This document shows, piece by piece, positions 19,364-29,354 of a DNA stretch of 64,000 nt. A model generated the notes under the pieces. That model was not told the DNA's origin. It saw nothing but the letters and a program-made list of their open reading frames with translations, and did not search any database. How positions within the stretch are numbered: the stretch's first letter is position 1; each line of letters begins with the position of its first letter. The position numbers and the translations under genes were made by a program. The DNA is taken from NCBI GenBank assembly GCA_025384855.1, contig JALAHT010000005.1, forward strand, positions 1-64,000, read 5' to 3'. The stretch is from Luteirhabdus salina. GTDB taxonomy: Bacteria > Bacteroidota > Bacteroidia > Flavobacteriales > Flavobacteriaceae.

Positions 19364-20980
19364 CTACACTTCACTATCCAGCACATCGGTAACAACATAA
19401 TAACGCGGATCGTCGATATTATCCTCGATAATAGTACTAAACTCGGGATTTCGCTTCATCAATAGCGCTTTGCAATCTGGGCTAAGGTGGGTCAACTTTA
19501 TCTCTTTGCCCATGTCCAAATACTTATTTGCTAAATTCCGAAGGGCTTCCACACCACTATGATCGCTCACTTTCGATTCTATAAAATCCAATTCCACTTT
19601 ATCAGGATCATTTTTGGGGTCGAATTTACTGTTAAAAGCCGTTACTGAGCCAAAAAACAACGGTCCCCAGATTTCATATACCTTGGTCCCATCTTCTTTG
19701 ATGCTTTTCCTTGCGCGAATTTTTGTCGCATTTTCCCATGCAAAGACCAATGCACTCATAATAACGCCAACAATCACGGCAATTGCCAAATCCTGCCAAA
19801 CAGTAATAGCCGATACCGCAATCAATACGATAGCATCGCTAATCGGAATTTTATTCAGGATTCTAAAACTGGACCACGCGAACGTTCCGATTACTACCAT
19901 AAACATAACGCCGACCAAGGCTGCAATAGGAATCTGTTCGATCAACGGCGCTGCAAATAAAATAAAGCACAACAGTGCAATCGCTGCTACCGCTCCGGAC
20001 AGCCTTCCGCGTCCGCCAGAATTAACGTTAATGATACTCTGACCAATCATTGCGCAACCACCCATACCGCCAAATAGACCGTTTAGAATGTTCGCGCCTC
20101 CTTGGGCGACACACTCGCGGTTTCCAGAACCACGCGTTTCGGTCATTTCATCGATAAGGTTTAAAGTCATCAAACTTTCAATCAACCCTACAGCAGCTAA
20201 AATAAAGGCAGTAGAAAAAATCAATCCCCAATTGCCTTGCAGCGTTCCGAATAAGGCAAAAATTTGGTCTTGGAACGTTGGTAAACCACCTTCTAGGCCT
20301 TCACCGCCACCTTCACGAATAAAGGATCCAACGGTGCTTACATCAACATTTCCAAAAATAACAATGGCTGCTACAACGATGATAGCCGTCAAGGCAGCTG
20401 GAATTTTCTTAGTCAGTTTAGGAAGTAAAAACATTATGGCCATGGTAAGAAAGACCAAGCCAAGCATTATGGCCAATTCTGTTCCCTGAATCCATGATTG
20501 AGTGCCGTCTACCGTTCGCTTAAACAACCCTAATTGCGAAAGAAAAATAACGATTGCCAATCCGTTTACGAAGCCCATCATTACGGGATGCGGAATAAGT
20601 CGGACGAATTTTCCTAAGCGAAAAACACCTGCTAATATCTGTATGGCTCCAGTAAATAATAAGGTGATAAACAACCATTGAAGCCCTAAGTTCTCCATGG
20701 GGGTGTCCATTGCCATCCCAATTTCATTTCCCTTTTGTATGAGGTGTACCATTACTACTGCCATGGCACCGGTAGCTCCCGAAATCATACCCGGTCGTCC
20801 GCCAAAGAGTGATGTTATGATTCCCATCATAAAGGCCCCGTACAATCCGACCAATGGATCGACGCCTGCCACAAAGGCAAAGGCGACTGCTTCAGGTACT
20901 AAAGCCAGGGCAACCGTTAGGCCTGAAAGAATATCATTCTTAGGGTTTTGGGTGAAATTCTTGATGGTTTTCTGTATCAT
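19364..20980 (-). CDS. SulP family anion transporter with STAS domain
   Basis: A 538-residue inner-membrane transporter, 10-14 predicted helices from residue 15 to about 410, then a cytoplasmic STAS domain (about 425-538; YEIWGPLFFGSVTAFNSKFD, DFIESKVSDHSGVEALRNLA). The SulP signature is NGLFGGMGGCAMIGQS followed by INVNSGGRGRLSG. Substrates in the family are sulfate, bicarbonate or carboxylates; the GMGGCAMIGQ sub-type is often called BicA/sulfate permease, and the ion cannot be decided here. It has its own promoter-like box and stands between two oppositely placed blocks. Confidence 0.93.
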   Translation of the reverse strand: MIQKTIKNFTQNPKNDILSGLTVALALVPEAVAFAFVAGVDPLVGLYGAFMMGIITSLFGGRPGMISGATGAMAVVMVHLIQKGNEIGMAMDTPMENLGLQWLFITLLFTGAIQILAGVFRLGKFVRLIPHPVMMGFVNGLAIVIFLSQLGLFKRTVDGTQSWIQGTELAIMLGLVFLTMAIMFLLPKLTKKIPAALTAIIVVAAIVIFGNVDVSTVGSFIREGGGEGLEGGLPTFQDQIFALFGTLQGNWGLIFSTAFILAAVGLIESLMTLNLIDEMTETRGSGNRECVAQGGANILNGLFGGMGGCAMIGQSIINVNSGGRGRLSGAVAAIALLCFILFAAPLIEQIPIAALVGVMFMVVIGTFAWSSFRILNKIPISDAIVLIAVSAITVWQDLAIAVIVGVIMSALVFAWENATKIRARKSIKEDGTKVYEIWGPLFFGSVTAFNSKFDPKNDPDKVELDFIESKVSDHSGVEALRNLANKYLDMGKEIKLTHLSPDCKALLMKRNPEFSTIIEDNIDDPRYYVVTDVLDSEV

Positions 20981-21001
20981 TTTTTCCGCTTAAAAAGGGC
21001 G

Positions 21002-21009
21002 CAAAGATA
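21002..21009 (-). promoter_or_regulatory. Likely -7 box of the SulP gene
   Basis: The minus strand reads TATCTTTG followed by CGCCC, 21 nt ahead of the ATG. It is a good TAnnTTTG match with a short leader. Confidence 0.55.
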
Positions 21010-21048
21010 CAGGTTTTTCACTGTTAGAAAAGTGAAAGCAACTATTGT

Positions 21049-22251
21049 TTAGGCGTGAAACCAGGCTTCTTTTTTATATAGCTTCGTTTTGGCAACCGAT
21101 TCCCTGTTCCGGACAACAAGATGGTTATTCTTCATTGTTTTGCTGCGATAGCCCAAGAGGTGAAAGAAATCACGCGCAAAAAAACGGGCTAGTTTTCTAT
21201 TGACGAGTAAGGCGTCTTTTTTAGCTGAAGCCCACCGAACGCCTGGTAAAATAGGTAAAAGATGGTGGATTTTCCATTTTCGAAGTATTGCCGAAAGCTT
21301 CAGGAAGAAATTCGGAATCGGTTTGATTAGGAAAAAACCGTCGGTACCCTGTTGTTGGTATAACGGCATAAAAATCTTCGCATTTGAAGCAATAGTTACC
21401 ATTTTTCCATTGTGTGAAGCCAACACCTCATGTTTGGTAACTGAAGAAAAGTTTTGATAACCTGGCTGCATATTAAATTGATCAGACTCCCGTAGTTTAT
21501 AATGCTGAAAGATTTCAAACATTCCTGAAATACCTTCACAGCAATTGTCTAGGATTTGGCAATTTGTATCTACCAACGAATGTTGATGATGTAGTATACC
21601 ACAGAATTCCAAGCTGCAATAGATAAAGGCTTTATGGTTTTCGATGGCCTCTGGATCATCGTGCTGCCCACCTTCAAAACCGAACGCCACATATCCCAAT
21701 TCATTGATATAACTAAGAAGCGGTCCCTCTAAATATTCTTCAATACCCAAAATAATCGGAGCGGGATATTGCTTTGCAAACCTTCGGTTTAACAAATTAT
21801 CATTTACCGTTAAGAAGGGAATTGTTTTGGAAGAAGTAGTATGCAGATCGAAAAAATAAAACGGTCCGACCTCGGTTTTCAATATATGCTGAAGGGTATC
21901 ATACAGTTCCTTCATCTCGATGGCTTCTTGGGTAGGGGGAAGCTCAGAGTTATTTTCCAAATGCTGCTCGACCGATTCTTTTGTCCACATTCTATTAAGG
22001 TCTTGGTCAATATAACGCAAGCCCTTTTGTAGGGCAGAAATATTCCCTGCGATGGCAAAGGCTTTCCCTTTTAGCAGTCCGTTTACGTAATGGACTTCCT
22101 TAAAAACTTCGCGTAACGCTTGCACTCCAGCTGGTTCGTTTCCATGGATACCTCCCACAAAAATTAGGGTGGGACCGGTCTCGGAACCTTCCAGAACATC
22201 GATGATCCGTGGTTGTTTTAATTGGCGTGATTTGGGGCTTGCTGACTTCAT
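21049..22251 (-). CDS. Succinylglutamate desuccinylase/aspartoacylase (AstE/AspA)-like deacylase
   Basis: A 400-residue M14-related zinc hydrolase. The metal site is GGIHGNEPAGVQAL (His36 and Glu39), with the third ligand in FFDLHTTSSKTIPF. Relatives remove an acyl group from the alpha-amine of an amino acid (N-acetylaspartate, N-succinylglutamate). The C-terminal 130 residues (from about 270) include GTDGFFLIKPIPNFFLKL and are longer than in AstE. Its ATG overlaps the stop of the GCS2-CBS gene (ATGA), so the two proteins are made together; this suggests that it acts on a gamma-glutamyl or similar amide made by that partner. The substrate is unknown. Confidence 0.85.
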   Translation of the reverse strand: MKSASPKSRQLKQPRIIDVLEGSETGPTLIFVGGIHGNEPAGVQALREVFKEVHYVNGLLKGKAFAIAGNISALQKGLRYIDQDLNRMWTKESVEQHLENNSELPPTQEAIEMKELYDTLQHILKTEVGPFYFFDLHTTSSKTIPFLTVNDNLLNRRFAKQYPAPIILGIEEYLEGPLLSYINELGYVAFGFEGGQHDDPEAIENHKAFIYCSLEFCGILHHQHSLVDTNCQILDNCCEGISGMFEIFQHYKLRESDQFNMQPGYQNFSSVTKHEVLASHNGKMVTIASNAKIFMPLYQQQGTDGFFLIKPIPNFFLKLSAILRKWKIHHLLPILPGVRWASAKKDALLVNRKLARFFARDFFHLLGYRSKTMKNNHLVVRNRESVAKTKLYKKEAWFHA

Positions 22252-24116
22252 TGGTTATCAAATTCTAATACATCCTTGATGGTTATTATGCCTATGAGTT
22301 CAGCATCCTGAACCACGGGTAAACAGCCATATTCATTTGTTTTCATAAGTGAAATAGCTTCTTCTATCGAAGTATTTGGGGTTACAGCTAATACATCGAA
22401 AGTCATAATATCGACTACGGTACTTTCACTTTCGGGAGCGGCTCCTTTTTGGTACCGTTGCATATGTGTCCATGTAAGTAAGCCTTCCAAATGACCTTGT
22501 TCATCTACTACCGGCACATGGTGGATGTCTTTCCACAACATCACTTTGGTGGCCAAACTTGCTAAATCGTGGGCGGTCACCGTAAAAAGTTGTGTGTTCA
22601 TGATGTGACCTACCATGCTTGCCGTCTTCAGAATAGCGGTTTCTTCGGAAAGTGATTCCCATTCATGGCAGGGTAATTCCGTTATTTGGTTTTGATGAAT
22701 GGTTTTGGTCAACACCCGAAGCGCATCGTCTTTCTTCATATGCTTCCGAAGCGTTCTGAAATTTTTCACCATCCATTGCGAAGGAGTGGTTTGTAACGCT
22801 CGTTGTTCAATGATATTTAAATAGGAATCTATTTCACTTATTGAAAGCCCAGCAATTTCTAGGCCTTTTTTGGCAATTGGAAGCAGTTTCTCCAGAATCA
22901 ATCGCTTTACCGAATATTGCTCGCCCATCCATTCCATGACCGCATAACGACCCGTACGCGCAGCGCGGATGAAGTTCGCCTTCACATCCTTAAAGTCCAT
23001 TTGGGACGGCATGTTATCAAATTCTTTTGGTCGGCCCAGCATCAATCCCACCCAAAAAGCGAAGGTAGCCATTTCGTCTTCTGTGGTCGGACCTGCAGCG
23101 ATATAGCGATTTTCGATACGAACATGCGGTACGCCATTACCCACACCATAACACGGGCGGTTCCATTTGTAAATGGTTCCATTGTGAAGATTAAGTGCTG
23201 CAAGTTTGGGGATATTTCCCTTTTTCAATTCTTCCAGTGAATTCTTCTCGATTTCCTTCGATAGTACAATCTTATGTTCTGCAATGTCGTTTTTGAAAAT
23301 TTCGGCTATGGATCCTGTTTCCCACCTGCTTCCGAAGGAAACCCTCGGCTGTTGGTCCTTTAGCGCGTAGGAAGAATAGCGAGTGTCTATACTCTGTTGA
23401 AACAAGGCAATACGTGTTTCGGCCCAAAGTTCTCGTCCGAGTAGTAAAGGTGAATTGGTACTAATACCCAACACAGGGCCAGAGATGGTTTGCGCCCAAT
23501 TGTAGCTTGAGATGAAATCGTCTGGACGAATCTGCAAGTGCATCTGAAAGCTGGTGTTGCAAGCTTCAAATAACACTGAATTGTGATTGATATCTAAATC
23601 GTCGACCCCTTTGATATGCAATTGAAAATCGCTTCCTCTTAATGATTTTAATCGTTCATTCAACGCCCAATAGCGCGGTTGAGGTGTCATGTACTTGAAC
23701 TCCAATTCATTTTTGCTTATGGTGGGAAGAATACCGGTCAATAAAATCTTGGTATGTTGCTTTTCGGCTACTGCTGAAGCCTTCTTCAATAAAGTTTTGA
23801 GTTGTGAACTCACGGTTGAAAAGCAATCGCTGGAAACTTCAACCGGATCGAGATTGATTTCAAGGTTATAAGTAGCCAGCTCTGTAGTGAAATGCGGATC
23901 ATCGATAGCTTTTAAGAGCGCTTCAGCATTGGTGGCGGGCCGCCAATGATCGGTAACCAAGCAAAACTCCTGTTCGGCACCAATCCGGATTATATCATCT
24001 TCAATCATTCCTTCCCGAAGCATTTTTTCCAGTGCTTCAAGGTCTGTAAGCAAATGACCCACAAATTGTGCACGTTCCTTTTTGCTCAGCTGTTGTGTAA
24101 CCCAATGATCGCCCAT
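22248..24116 (-). CDS. GCS2-type glutamate-amine ligase-like protein fused to CBS domains
   Basis: A 622-residue two-part protein. Residues about 25-420 are of the GCS2 (YbdK/gamma-glutamylcysteine ligase-like) family: IGAEQEFCLVTD, TYNLEINLDPVEVS, FQMHLQI and VRIENRYIAAGPT line the ATP and glutamate sites in this fold. Residues about 500-622 are two CBS domains (HHVPVVDEQGHLEGLLTW; IMTFDVLAVTPNTSIEEAI; EYGCLPVVQDAELIGIITI), which usually bind adenosine nucleotides and regulate the attached enzyme. I start at MGDHWVTQ because the longer frame begins with TTG and adds five residues. It lies 82 bp downstream of recG and is coupled to the deacylase. The product of the ligase is unknown; plain glutathione synthesis is not supported by a gshB neighbour. 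Confidence 0.88.
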   Translation of the reverse strand: MGDHWVTQQLSKKERAQFVGHLLTDLEALEKMLREGMIEDDIIRIGAEQEFCLVTDHWRPATNAEALLKAIDDPHFTTELATYNLEINLDPVEVSSDCFSTVSSQLKTLLKKASAVAEKQHTKILLTGILPTISKNELEFKYMTPQPRYWALNERLKSLRGSDFQLHIKGVDDLDINHNSVLFEACNTSFQMHLQIRPDDFISSYNWAQTISGPVLGISTNSPLLLGRELWAETRIALFQQSIDTRYSSYALKDQQPRVSFGSRWETGSIAEIFKNDIAEHKIVLSKEIEKNSLEELKKGNIPKLAALNLHNGTIYKWNRPCYGVGNGVPHVRIENRYIAAGPTTEDEMATFAFWVGLMLGRPKEFDNMPSQMDFKDVKANFIRAARTGRYAVMEWMGEQYSVKRLILEKLLPIAKKGLEIAGLSISEIDSYLNIIEQRALQTTPSQWMVKNFRTLRKHMKKDDALRVLTKTIHQNQITELPCHEWESLSEETAILKTASMVGHIMNTQLFTVTAHDLASLATKVMLWKDIHHVPVVDEQGHLEGLLTWTHMQRYQKGAAPESESTVVDIMTFDVLAVTPNTSIEEAISLMKTNEYGCLPVVQDAELIGIITIKDVLEFDNQ

Positions 24117-24198
24117 ACCTTTTAAATTCAATGCTCAATTTGCAAGGTAGCACGCAAGGGAGGTTTAAAAAATGCGAAATGTCATGTTTGGTAGCACG

Positions 24199-26304
24199 CT
24201 ATGAAATGTAATTCCAGATATTCTTATAACGCATCATCTGGGAGAGGGTGTTTTTTATTGCTGTATTTTCGGGCTTGGAAAGTTGTGGGTCTTGCCGTAG
24301 TACTTGCTGCGCAGCACCACGAGCGTTTTTCAAGATAGCCGAATCCTTCACAAGGTCGGCAATACGCATTTGAAGGACGCCGCTTTGTTGGGTTCCCATG
24401 ATATCGCCGGGTCCCCTTAGTTTTAGATCAACTTCCGCAATTTCAAAGCCATCGTTTGTCTTCACCATGGTTTCCAACCGGGTTCGGGCATCGTCGCTTA
24501 ATTTATGGCCCGTCATCAGGATGCAATAACTCTGTTCGGCACCACGTCCCACCCTTCCCCGAAGCTGGTGTAGCTGAGACAATCCAAAGCGCTCGGCACT
24601 TTCAATCACCATCACCGAAGCATTGGGTACATTTACGCCGACTTCAATTACGGTAGTAGCGACCATAATTTGGGTTTCACCTCTAACGAAGCGATCCATT
24701 TCATAATCCTTATCGGCCGGTTTCATCTGTCCGTGTACGATAGAAGTTTGATAGTTCGGCATCGGGAATTCGCGTACGATGCTTTCATATCCATCCATCA
24801 AATCCTTATAATCGAACGCTTCACTTTCTTGAATAAGAGGATATACGATATACACCTGTCGGCCCTTCGCTATTTCTTCCTTTAGAAAACGAAACACCTT
24901 TAATCGATTCGCATCAAAGCGATGAACCGTTTTGATTTCCTTTCGCCCAGGCGGCAACTCATCGATAACGCTTACATCTAAATCACCATACACGCTCATA
25001 GCCAAAGTACGCGGAATAGGCGTAGCAGTCATGACCAAAATATGAGGTGGCAATTCATTTTTGTGCCAAAGTTTGCTTCGCTGTGCCACTCCAAATCGGT
25101 GTTGCTCATCGATGATAGCAAGACCTAAATTCTTGAATTGTACCACATCTTCCAACAATGCATGGGTGCCAACCAAAAGGTGAAGTGAACCATCGCGCAA
25201 TCCTTGATGAATTTCGGTACGTTCGCTCTTTTTGGTCGATCCGGTCAATAGTGAAATCGTAATCCCGATCTTATCGCACAGTTCTTTTAATCCGTGATAA
25301 TGCTGGGTCGCTAAAATTTCGGTAGGCGCCATCATGCACGCTTGAAAGCCATTATCTAGGGCAATGAGCATGCACATAAACGCTACGATAGTTTTTCCCG
25401 AACCAACATCGCCTTGTAGCAAGCGGTTCATCTGGGCGGTTTGTCCCATATCGTTGCGGATTTCCTTGATAACACGTTGCTGAGCTTTTGTTAGTTCGAA
25501 CGGAAGGTGCTCTTTATAAAAGGTGTTGAAATAGTCACCAATCTCGGTAAACGGATATCCTTTTATCTTCGTTTTATGTTCTTGGTTTTTCTGAATAAGT
25601 TGCAGCTGAATAAAGAACAATTCTTCAAACTTTAGTCGATACTGTGCCTTTGCCAACCATTCCGAGCTTTGCGGAAAGTGAATATGAAACAAGGCTTCAC
25701 TTTTTGAAATTAACTTCAGGGATTGAAGTACGGGTTGCGAAAAGGTCTCTTCGAAACGGCCCTTGGTTTGATTGAATAGCTGCTGTACCAGTCCGATTAG
25801 CACTTTATTGCTAATCCCTTTGTTGCCCAATTTCTCGGTGGAAGGATAGAGGGGTTGCATGCGCAATCGTACGCCCTTTTCGTGTTTTTTGAGCGGTTCC
25901 ATTTCGGGATGCGGCATAGAAAACATACCATTGAAAAAGTTAACCTTTCCAAAAACCACGTAGGGTTCATTAAAGGTGATGCTTTCCCTAATCCATTTAT
26001 GGCCCCGAAACCAAACCAATTCCATTTTCGATTGTCCGTCAGTTGCAGTAGCGACCAATCGTTTGCCTCGTTTTTGTTCTACGGTTTTAAGATGAATGAT
26101 CTTTACGACCAATTGCACCTCGGCACTGCTTTGTTGAAGTTCGGTGATCTTATGGTAGCGCGTTCGGTCTAAGTAGCGATTGGGAAACAGGTTTAGGAGG
26201 TCCTGAAAGGTCTCGATGCCCAATTCGCTGCGAAGTACCTCGGCACGATTTGGTCCAACACCTTTTAAATACGCAATAGGAGTTTGCAGATACCCAGCAT
26301 CCAT
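24199..26304 (-). CDS. recG: ATP-dependent DNA helicase RecG
   Basis: Branch-migrating helicase that remodels stalled forks and Holliday junctions. The N-terminal wedge region includes an OB fold (about residues 55-150; FGKVNFFNGMFSMPHPE), then Walker A GDVGSGKTIVAF, the DEQH box IIDEQHRFGVAQRS, and motifs TATPIPRTL and QLRGRVGRG. The C-terminal part (GPGDIMGTQQSGVLQMRIAD) is the RecG TRG region. The length of 701 residues is normal. I prefer the ATG at MDAGYLQTP over a TTG five codons upstream. It is divergent from the M1 aminopeptidase gene, 84 bp apart. Confidence 0.96.
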   Translation of the reverse strand: MDAGYLQTPIAYLKGVGPNRAEVLRSELGIETFQDLLNLFPNRYLDRTRYHKITELQQSSAEVQLVVKIIHLKTVEQKRGKRLVATATDGQSKMELVWFRGHKWIRESITFNEPYVVFGKVNFFNGMFSMPHPEMEPLKKHEKGVRLRMQPLYPSTEKLGNKGISNKVLIGLVQQLFNQTKGRFEETFSQPVLQSLKLISKSEALFHIHFPQSSEWLAKAQYRLKFEELFFIQLQLIQKNQEHKTKIKGYPFTEIGDYFNTFYKEHLPFELTKAQQRVIKEIRNDMGQTAQMNRLLQGDVGSGKTIVAFMCMLIALDNGFQACMMAPTEILATQHYHGLKELCDKIGITISLLTGSTKKSERTEIHQGLRDGSLHLLVGTHALLEDVVQFKNLGLAIIDEQHRFGVAQRSKLWHKNELPPHILVMTATPIPRTLAMSVYGDLDVSVIDELPPGRKEIKTVHRFDANRLKVFRFLKEEIAKGRQVYIVYPLIQESEAFDYKDLMDGYESIVREFPMPNYQTSIVHGQMKPADKDYEMDRFVRGETQIMVATTVIEVGVNVPNASVMVIESAERFGLSQLHQLRGRVGRGAEQSYCILMTGHKLSDDARTRLETMVKTNDGFEIAEVDLKLRGPGDIMGTQQSGVLQMRIADLVKDSAILKNARGAAQQVLRQDPQLSKPENTAIKNTLSQMMRYKNIWNYIS

Positions 26305-26388
26305 ATCACGAAGGTACAAATTCCTGTTTTGCCCTTCCCGAAAATTTGTAATTTGCTTTTTGGTATATCACTTGCGATCCTTTTTTAT

Positions 26389-28446
26389 ATGAAATGTATT
26401 TATCCCCTTCTTTTTCTAGCCGTTTCTTCCCTTTTTGCACAGCAGACCGAAAGGGTCAATTTTCTTCGGATTCATGCCTTGGTCGAACCCGAAGCTGCAA
26501 CAGAGTCGGTTTCAGGCACGCTTGAAGTAACCTTCAAAATACTTACGAAAACGGATAGTATTTATCTAGACGCCCATAAGATGCAAGTAAGGAATGTAAA
26601 AGCGGAAAACATTTCACTTTCAACCACAGAAGACAGAATTTGGATGGTGGGCGATTTTCAAAAAGATAATACCTATACCGCTTCTTTCGACTTTATGGCA
26701 ACTCCAAGACAGACCCTGTACTTCACTGGAGATCAAATTTGGACGCAAGGTCAGGGAAAATATACGTCGCATTGGCTCCCGAGTTTGGACGATATGAACG
26801 ATAAAATTGAGTTCGATCTTAGTATTAAAGCTCCAATTGGTAAAACTGTGATTTCCAATGGGAGTCTGGTGAAGAAAAACGGGTTGGACGGAAAACGAGA
26901 GTGGAAGTACGATATGCAAAACTCTATGCCTAGCTATCTAGTAGCATTGGCTATAGGAAATTTTGAAAAGAATGTCCAAAATTCCAAGCGTGACGTATTA
27001 CTCGAAACATATTATCCGGTCGGAGAAGACCAAAAAGCTGAGCCTACCTATCGCTATACCGCTGAAATCTTTAATTTTTTGGAAAGTGAAATAGGCGTCG
27101 ATTACCCTTGGCAGAATTACAAGCAAGTCCCTGTTCGCGATTTCCTCTATGCTGGAATGGAGAACACCACAGCCACGATATTTTCTGAAGCCTTTTTGGT
27201 CGATTCTATCGGGTTTAACGATCGGAATTACGTGAATGTAAATGCTCATGAACTGGCGCATCAATGGTTTGGGAATCTTGTAACGGAAACGGAAGGAACC
27301 CATCATTGGCTACAGGAAGGGTTTGCTACTTTTTATGCTTTGTTGGCGGAGCGGGAAATTTTTGGTGACGACTATTATTACTGGCAGCTGTATAACAGCG
27401 CCGAGCAGTTGAAGGCTTTAAGCGATGAGGGTAAAGGTGAAAAACTGGTCAACCCAAACGCTAGTTCCCTAACATTTTACCAAAAAGGAGCATGGGCACT
27501 TCATATATTGCGGGAAATAATAGGTGTTGAAGCGTTTCGTCAGTCGGTGAAGCAATATCTGGAAAAATATGCCTATCAGAATGTCACCACCGAAAACTTT
27601 TTAGCAGAAGTTCGCTCGGTAACTGAAACGGATATTTCACAATGGGAAAAGGATTGGCTACAGCAAAGTGCCTTTCAATCGGAACAAGCCTATCAATCGC
27701 TATTGAAATCACCTTTTATAACCGAATATTTCGAAATTGCAGCTTTACGGGAAACACCTTTGGCTGACAAAAAGGAACAATTACAACAAGCATTGACCTT
27801 GCCGAATGATTACATCGGGCAAGAAGCCGTACAACAACTATACGGCGAACCGTTTTCAGAAACCGAACCGCTGTTAATGCAGGCGTTGGAAAGCAACAAT
27901 TTGTATGTTCGTCAGACCGTAGCCATGATTATGGAAGAAATTCCAGTTTCGTTTCAACAGGAATATGAAACATTGCTAGAAGACGATTCGTATCTGACGA
28001 AAGAAATTGCCCTTCAAACATTATGGATGAATTTTACGGATAAGCGAAAGGAATATTTGGACCGTCTTAATGGGGTTGTGGGGTTTCAGGATCGAAATGT
28101 AGAACAATTGTGGCTGGCATTGGCATTCTTAACCGATGCGTATTCCAAACTTCAAAAAGCTACCTTTAAAAGTAGACTTCAAGGGTTTACTTCTTCCACA
28201 TACAGCTTCGAGGTGCGACAAAAAGCATTCGAATATATCAATCAGCTGCAACTGTATAACGATGATGTTATTGGAAATTTGATAAATGCTGCAGTACATC
28301 ACAATTGGCGATTTCGAACGTTTGCTCGTGATTTGTTAACCGAACTTCTGAAAAATCCTGGTCCCAAAGACGCGGTGTATAAGAATTTCAATTCTTTTTC
28401 AGAGGAAGAGAAAGCCTATCTTAATCGATTAAATGTGAAAGGATGA
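26389..28446 (+). CDS. M1 family zinc aminopeptidase, secreted
   Basis: A 685-residue exported metallopeptidase. The signal peptide is residues 1-16 (MKCIYPLLFLAVSSLFAQQ); I start at this ATG because the longer frame adds 35 non-signal residues that overlap the recG control region. Substrate-anchoring motif GMENTTATIF precedes HELAHQW (His287, His291), with Glu310 in WLQEGFATFY completing the gluzincin zinc site. The C-terminal 220 residues are helical HEAT-like repeats. M1 enzymes release N-terminal residues from peptides. It overlaps the patatin gene by 4 bp, so the two are co-translated. Confidence 0.93.
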   Translation: MKCIYPLLFLAVSSLFAQQTERVNFLRIHALVEPEAATESVSGTLEVTFKILTKTDSIYLDAHKMQVRNVKAENISLSTTEDRIWMVGDFQKDNTYTASFDFMATPRQTLYFTGDQIWTQGQGKYTSHWLPSLDDMNDKIEFDLSIKAPIGKTVISNGSLVKKNGLDGKREWKYDMQNSMPSYLVALAIGNFEKNVQNSKRDVLLETYYPVGEDQKAEPTYRYTAEIFNFLESEIGVDYPWQNYKQVPVRDFLYAGMENTTATIFSEAFLVDSIGFNDRNYVNVNAHELAHQWFGNLVTETEGTHHWLQEGFATFYALLAEREIFGDDYYYWQLYNSAEQLKALSDEGKGEKLVNPNASSLTFYQKGAWALHILREIIGVEAFRQSVKQYLEKYAYQNVTTENFLAEVRSVTETDISQWEKDWLQQSAFQSEQAYQSLLKSPFITEYFEIAALRETPLADKKEQLQQALTLPNDYIGQEAVQQLYGEPFSETEPLLMQALESNNLYVRQTVAMIMEEIPVSFQQEYETLLEDDSYLTKEIALQTLWMNFTDKRKEYLDRLNGVVGFQDRNVEQLWLALAFLTDAYSKLQKATFKSRLQGFTSSTYSFEVRQKAFEYINQLQLYNDDVIGNLINAAVHHNWRFRTFARDLLTELLKNPGPKDAVYKNFNSFSEEEKAYLNRLNVKG

Positions 28447-29354
28447 GAGCACTCGTAATTTCTGGAGGGGGTAGCAAAGGTGCATTTGCGGGAGGCGTGG
28501 CACAATTTCTTCGGAAGGAACTTCACCACGATTACGATATTTTGGTAGGGACTTCAACAGGGAGCTTGTTGATATCGCATATCGGATTGGGTAAGATTGA
28601 AAAGATCAAGGAGGTATACACTTCGGTGAAGCAAAGCGATATTTTCAGTATTCGACCGTTTCGGGTGAAGAAGGGTAAGTATGGGGAGAAGGAAATCAGT
28701 ATTGATCATTTCAGTGTCCTTCGAAATTTTTTTCGCGGCAGCAAAACTTTTGGTGAAAGCCAAAATCTTCGAAAATTGATTCGCAATACTATTACAAAAG
28801 AGGAGTTTACTACCCTGAAGAAAGGGCCGAAGGATGTAGTGGTAACCGTTTCCAACCTTTCGTTGAATCAGGTAGAATATAAAAGTATTAACGATTTCGG
28901 CTATGAGGATTTCTGCGATTGGATTTGGATTTCCTGTAACTACATTCCCTTTATGAGTTTGGTGGTGAAGGATGGTTGCGAATATGCTGATGGCGGATTT
29001 GGAAGTATGGTTCCTATTGAAGAAGCCATCAATCGCGGTGCTACGACTGTAGATGTTATTGTGCTGGAAACAGAGGTAGCCTATTATAATAAACTTCCTT
29101 CCCGGAACCCTTTTTCATTACTAACAAATATGCATGGGTATATGTTGGATAGGGTTGAAAAGCAAAATATTCGTATCGGTAAGTTTGTGGCGGGTAATAA
29201 GGATGCCATTTTAAATTTTTATTATACACCAACAGTGCTAACAACCAACTCCTTGATCTTCGACAAGGGAAAAATGGCGAAATGGTGGGAAAGCGGATTC
29301 CAATATGCACGGTTGAAAAATAGCGAACTCAATGAAATCAAGGATGAGCAATAG
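28443..29354 (+). CDS. Patatin-like phospholipase
   Basis: A 303-residue lipid acyl hydrolase. The oxyanion loop SGGGSKGAFAGG begins the protein, the nucleophile elbow is GTSTG (Ser38), and the dyad aspartate is in YADGGFGS (Asp183). There is no signal peptide, so it probably works in the cytoplasm on membrane lipids. It is the second gene of a two-gene operon with the M1 aminopeptidase. Whether it is a defence-type or housekeeping patatin cannot be told; there is no nucleotide-cyclase neighbour, so a CBASS role is unlikely. Confidence 0.92.
   Translation: MRALVISGGGSKGAFAGGVAQFLRKELHHDYDILVGTSTGSLLISHIGLGKIEKIKEVYTSVKQSDIFSIRPFRVKKGKYGEKEISIDHFSVLRNFFRGSKTFGESQNLRKLIRNTITKEEFTTLKKGPKDVVVTVSNLSLNQVEYKSINDFGYEDFCDWIWISCNYIPFMSLVVKDGCEYADGGFGSMVPIEEAINRGATTVDVIVLETEVAYYNKLPSRNPFSLLTNMHGYMLDRVEKQNIRIGKFVAGNKDAILNFYYTPTVLTTNSLIFDKGKMAKWWESGFQYARLKNSELNEIKDEQ

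Noticed and set aside
20088-20489. Frames antisense to the SulP gene (several of 95-140 residues)
   Set aside because: They mirror hydrophobic helices of a well-supported transporter, and none has a start context or a recognisable domain.
28443-29354. CBASS-type or other anti-phage patatin effector
   Set aside because: No cyclase, CD-NTase, ubiquitin-like or other defence gene is adjacent; the partner is an M1 aminopeptidase.
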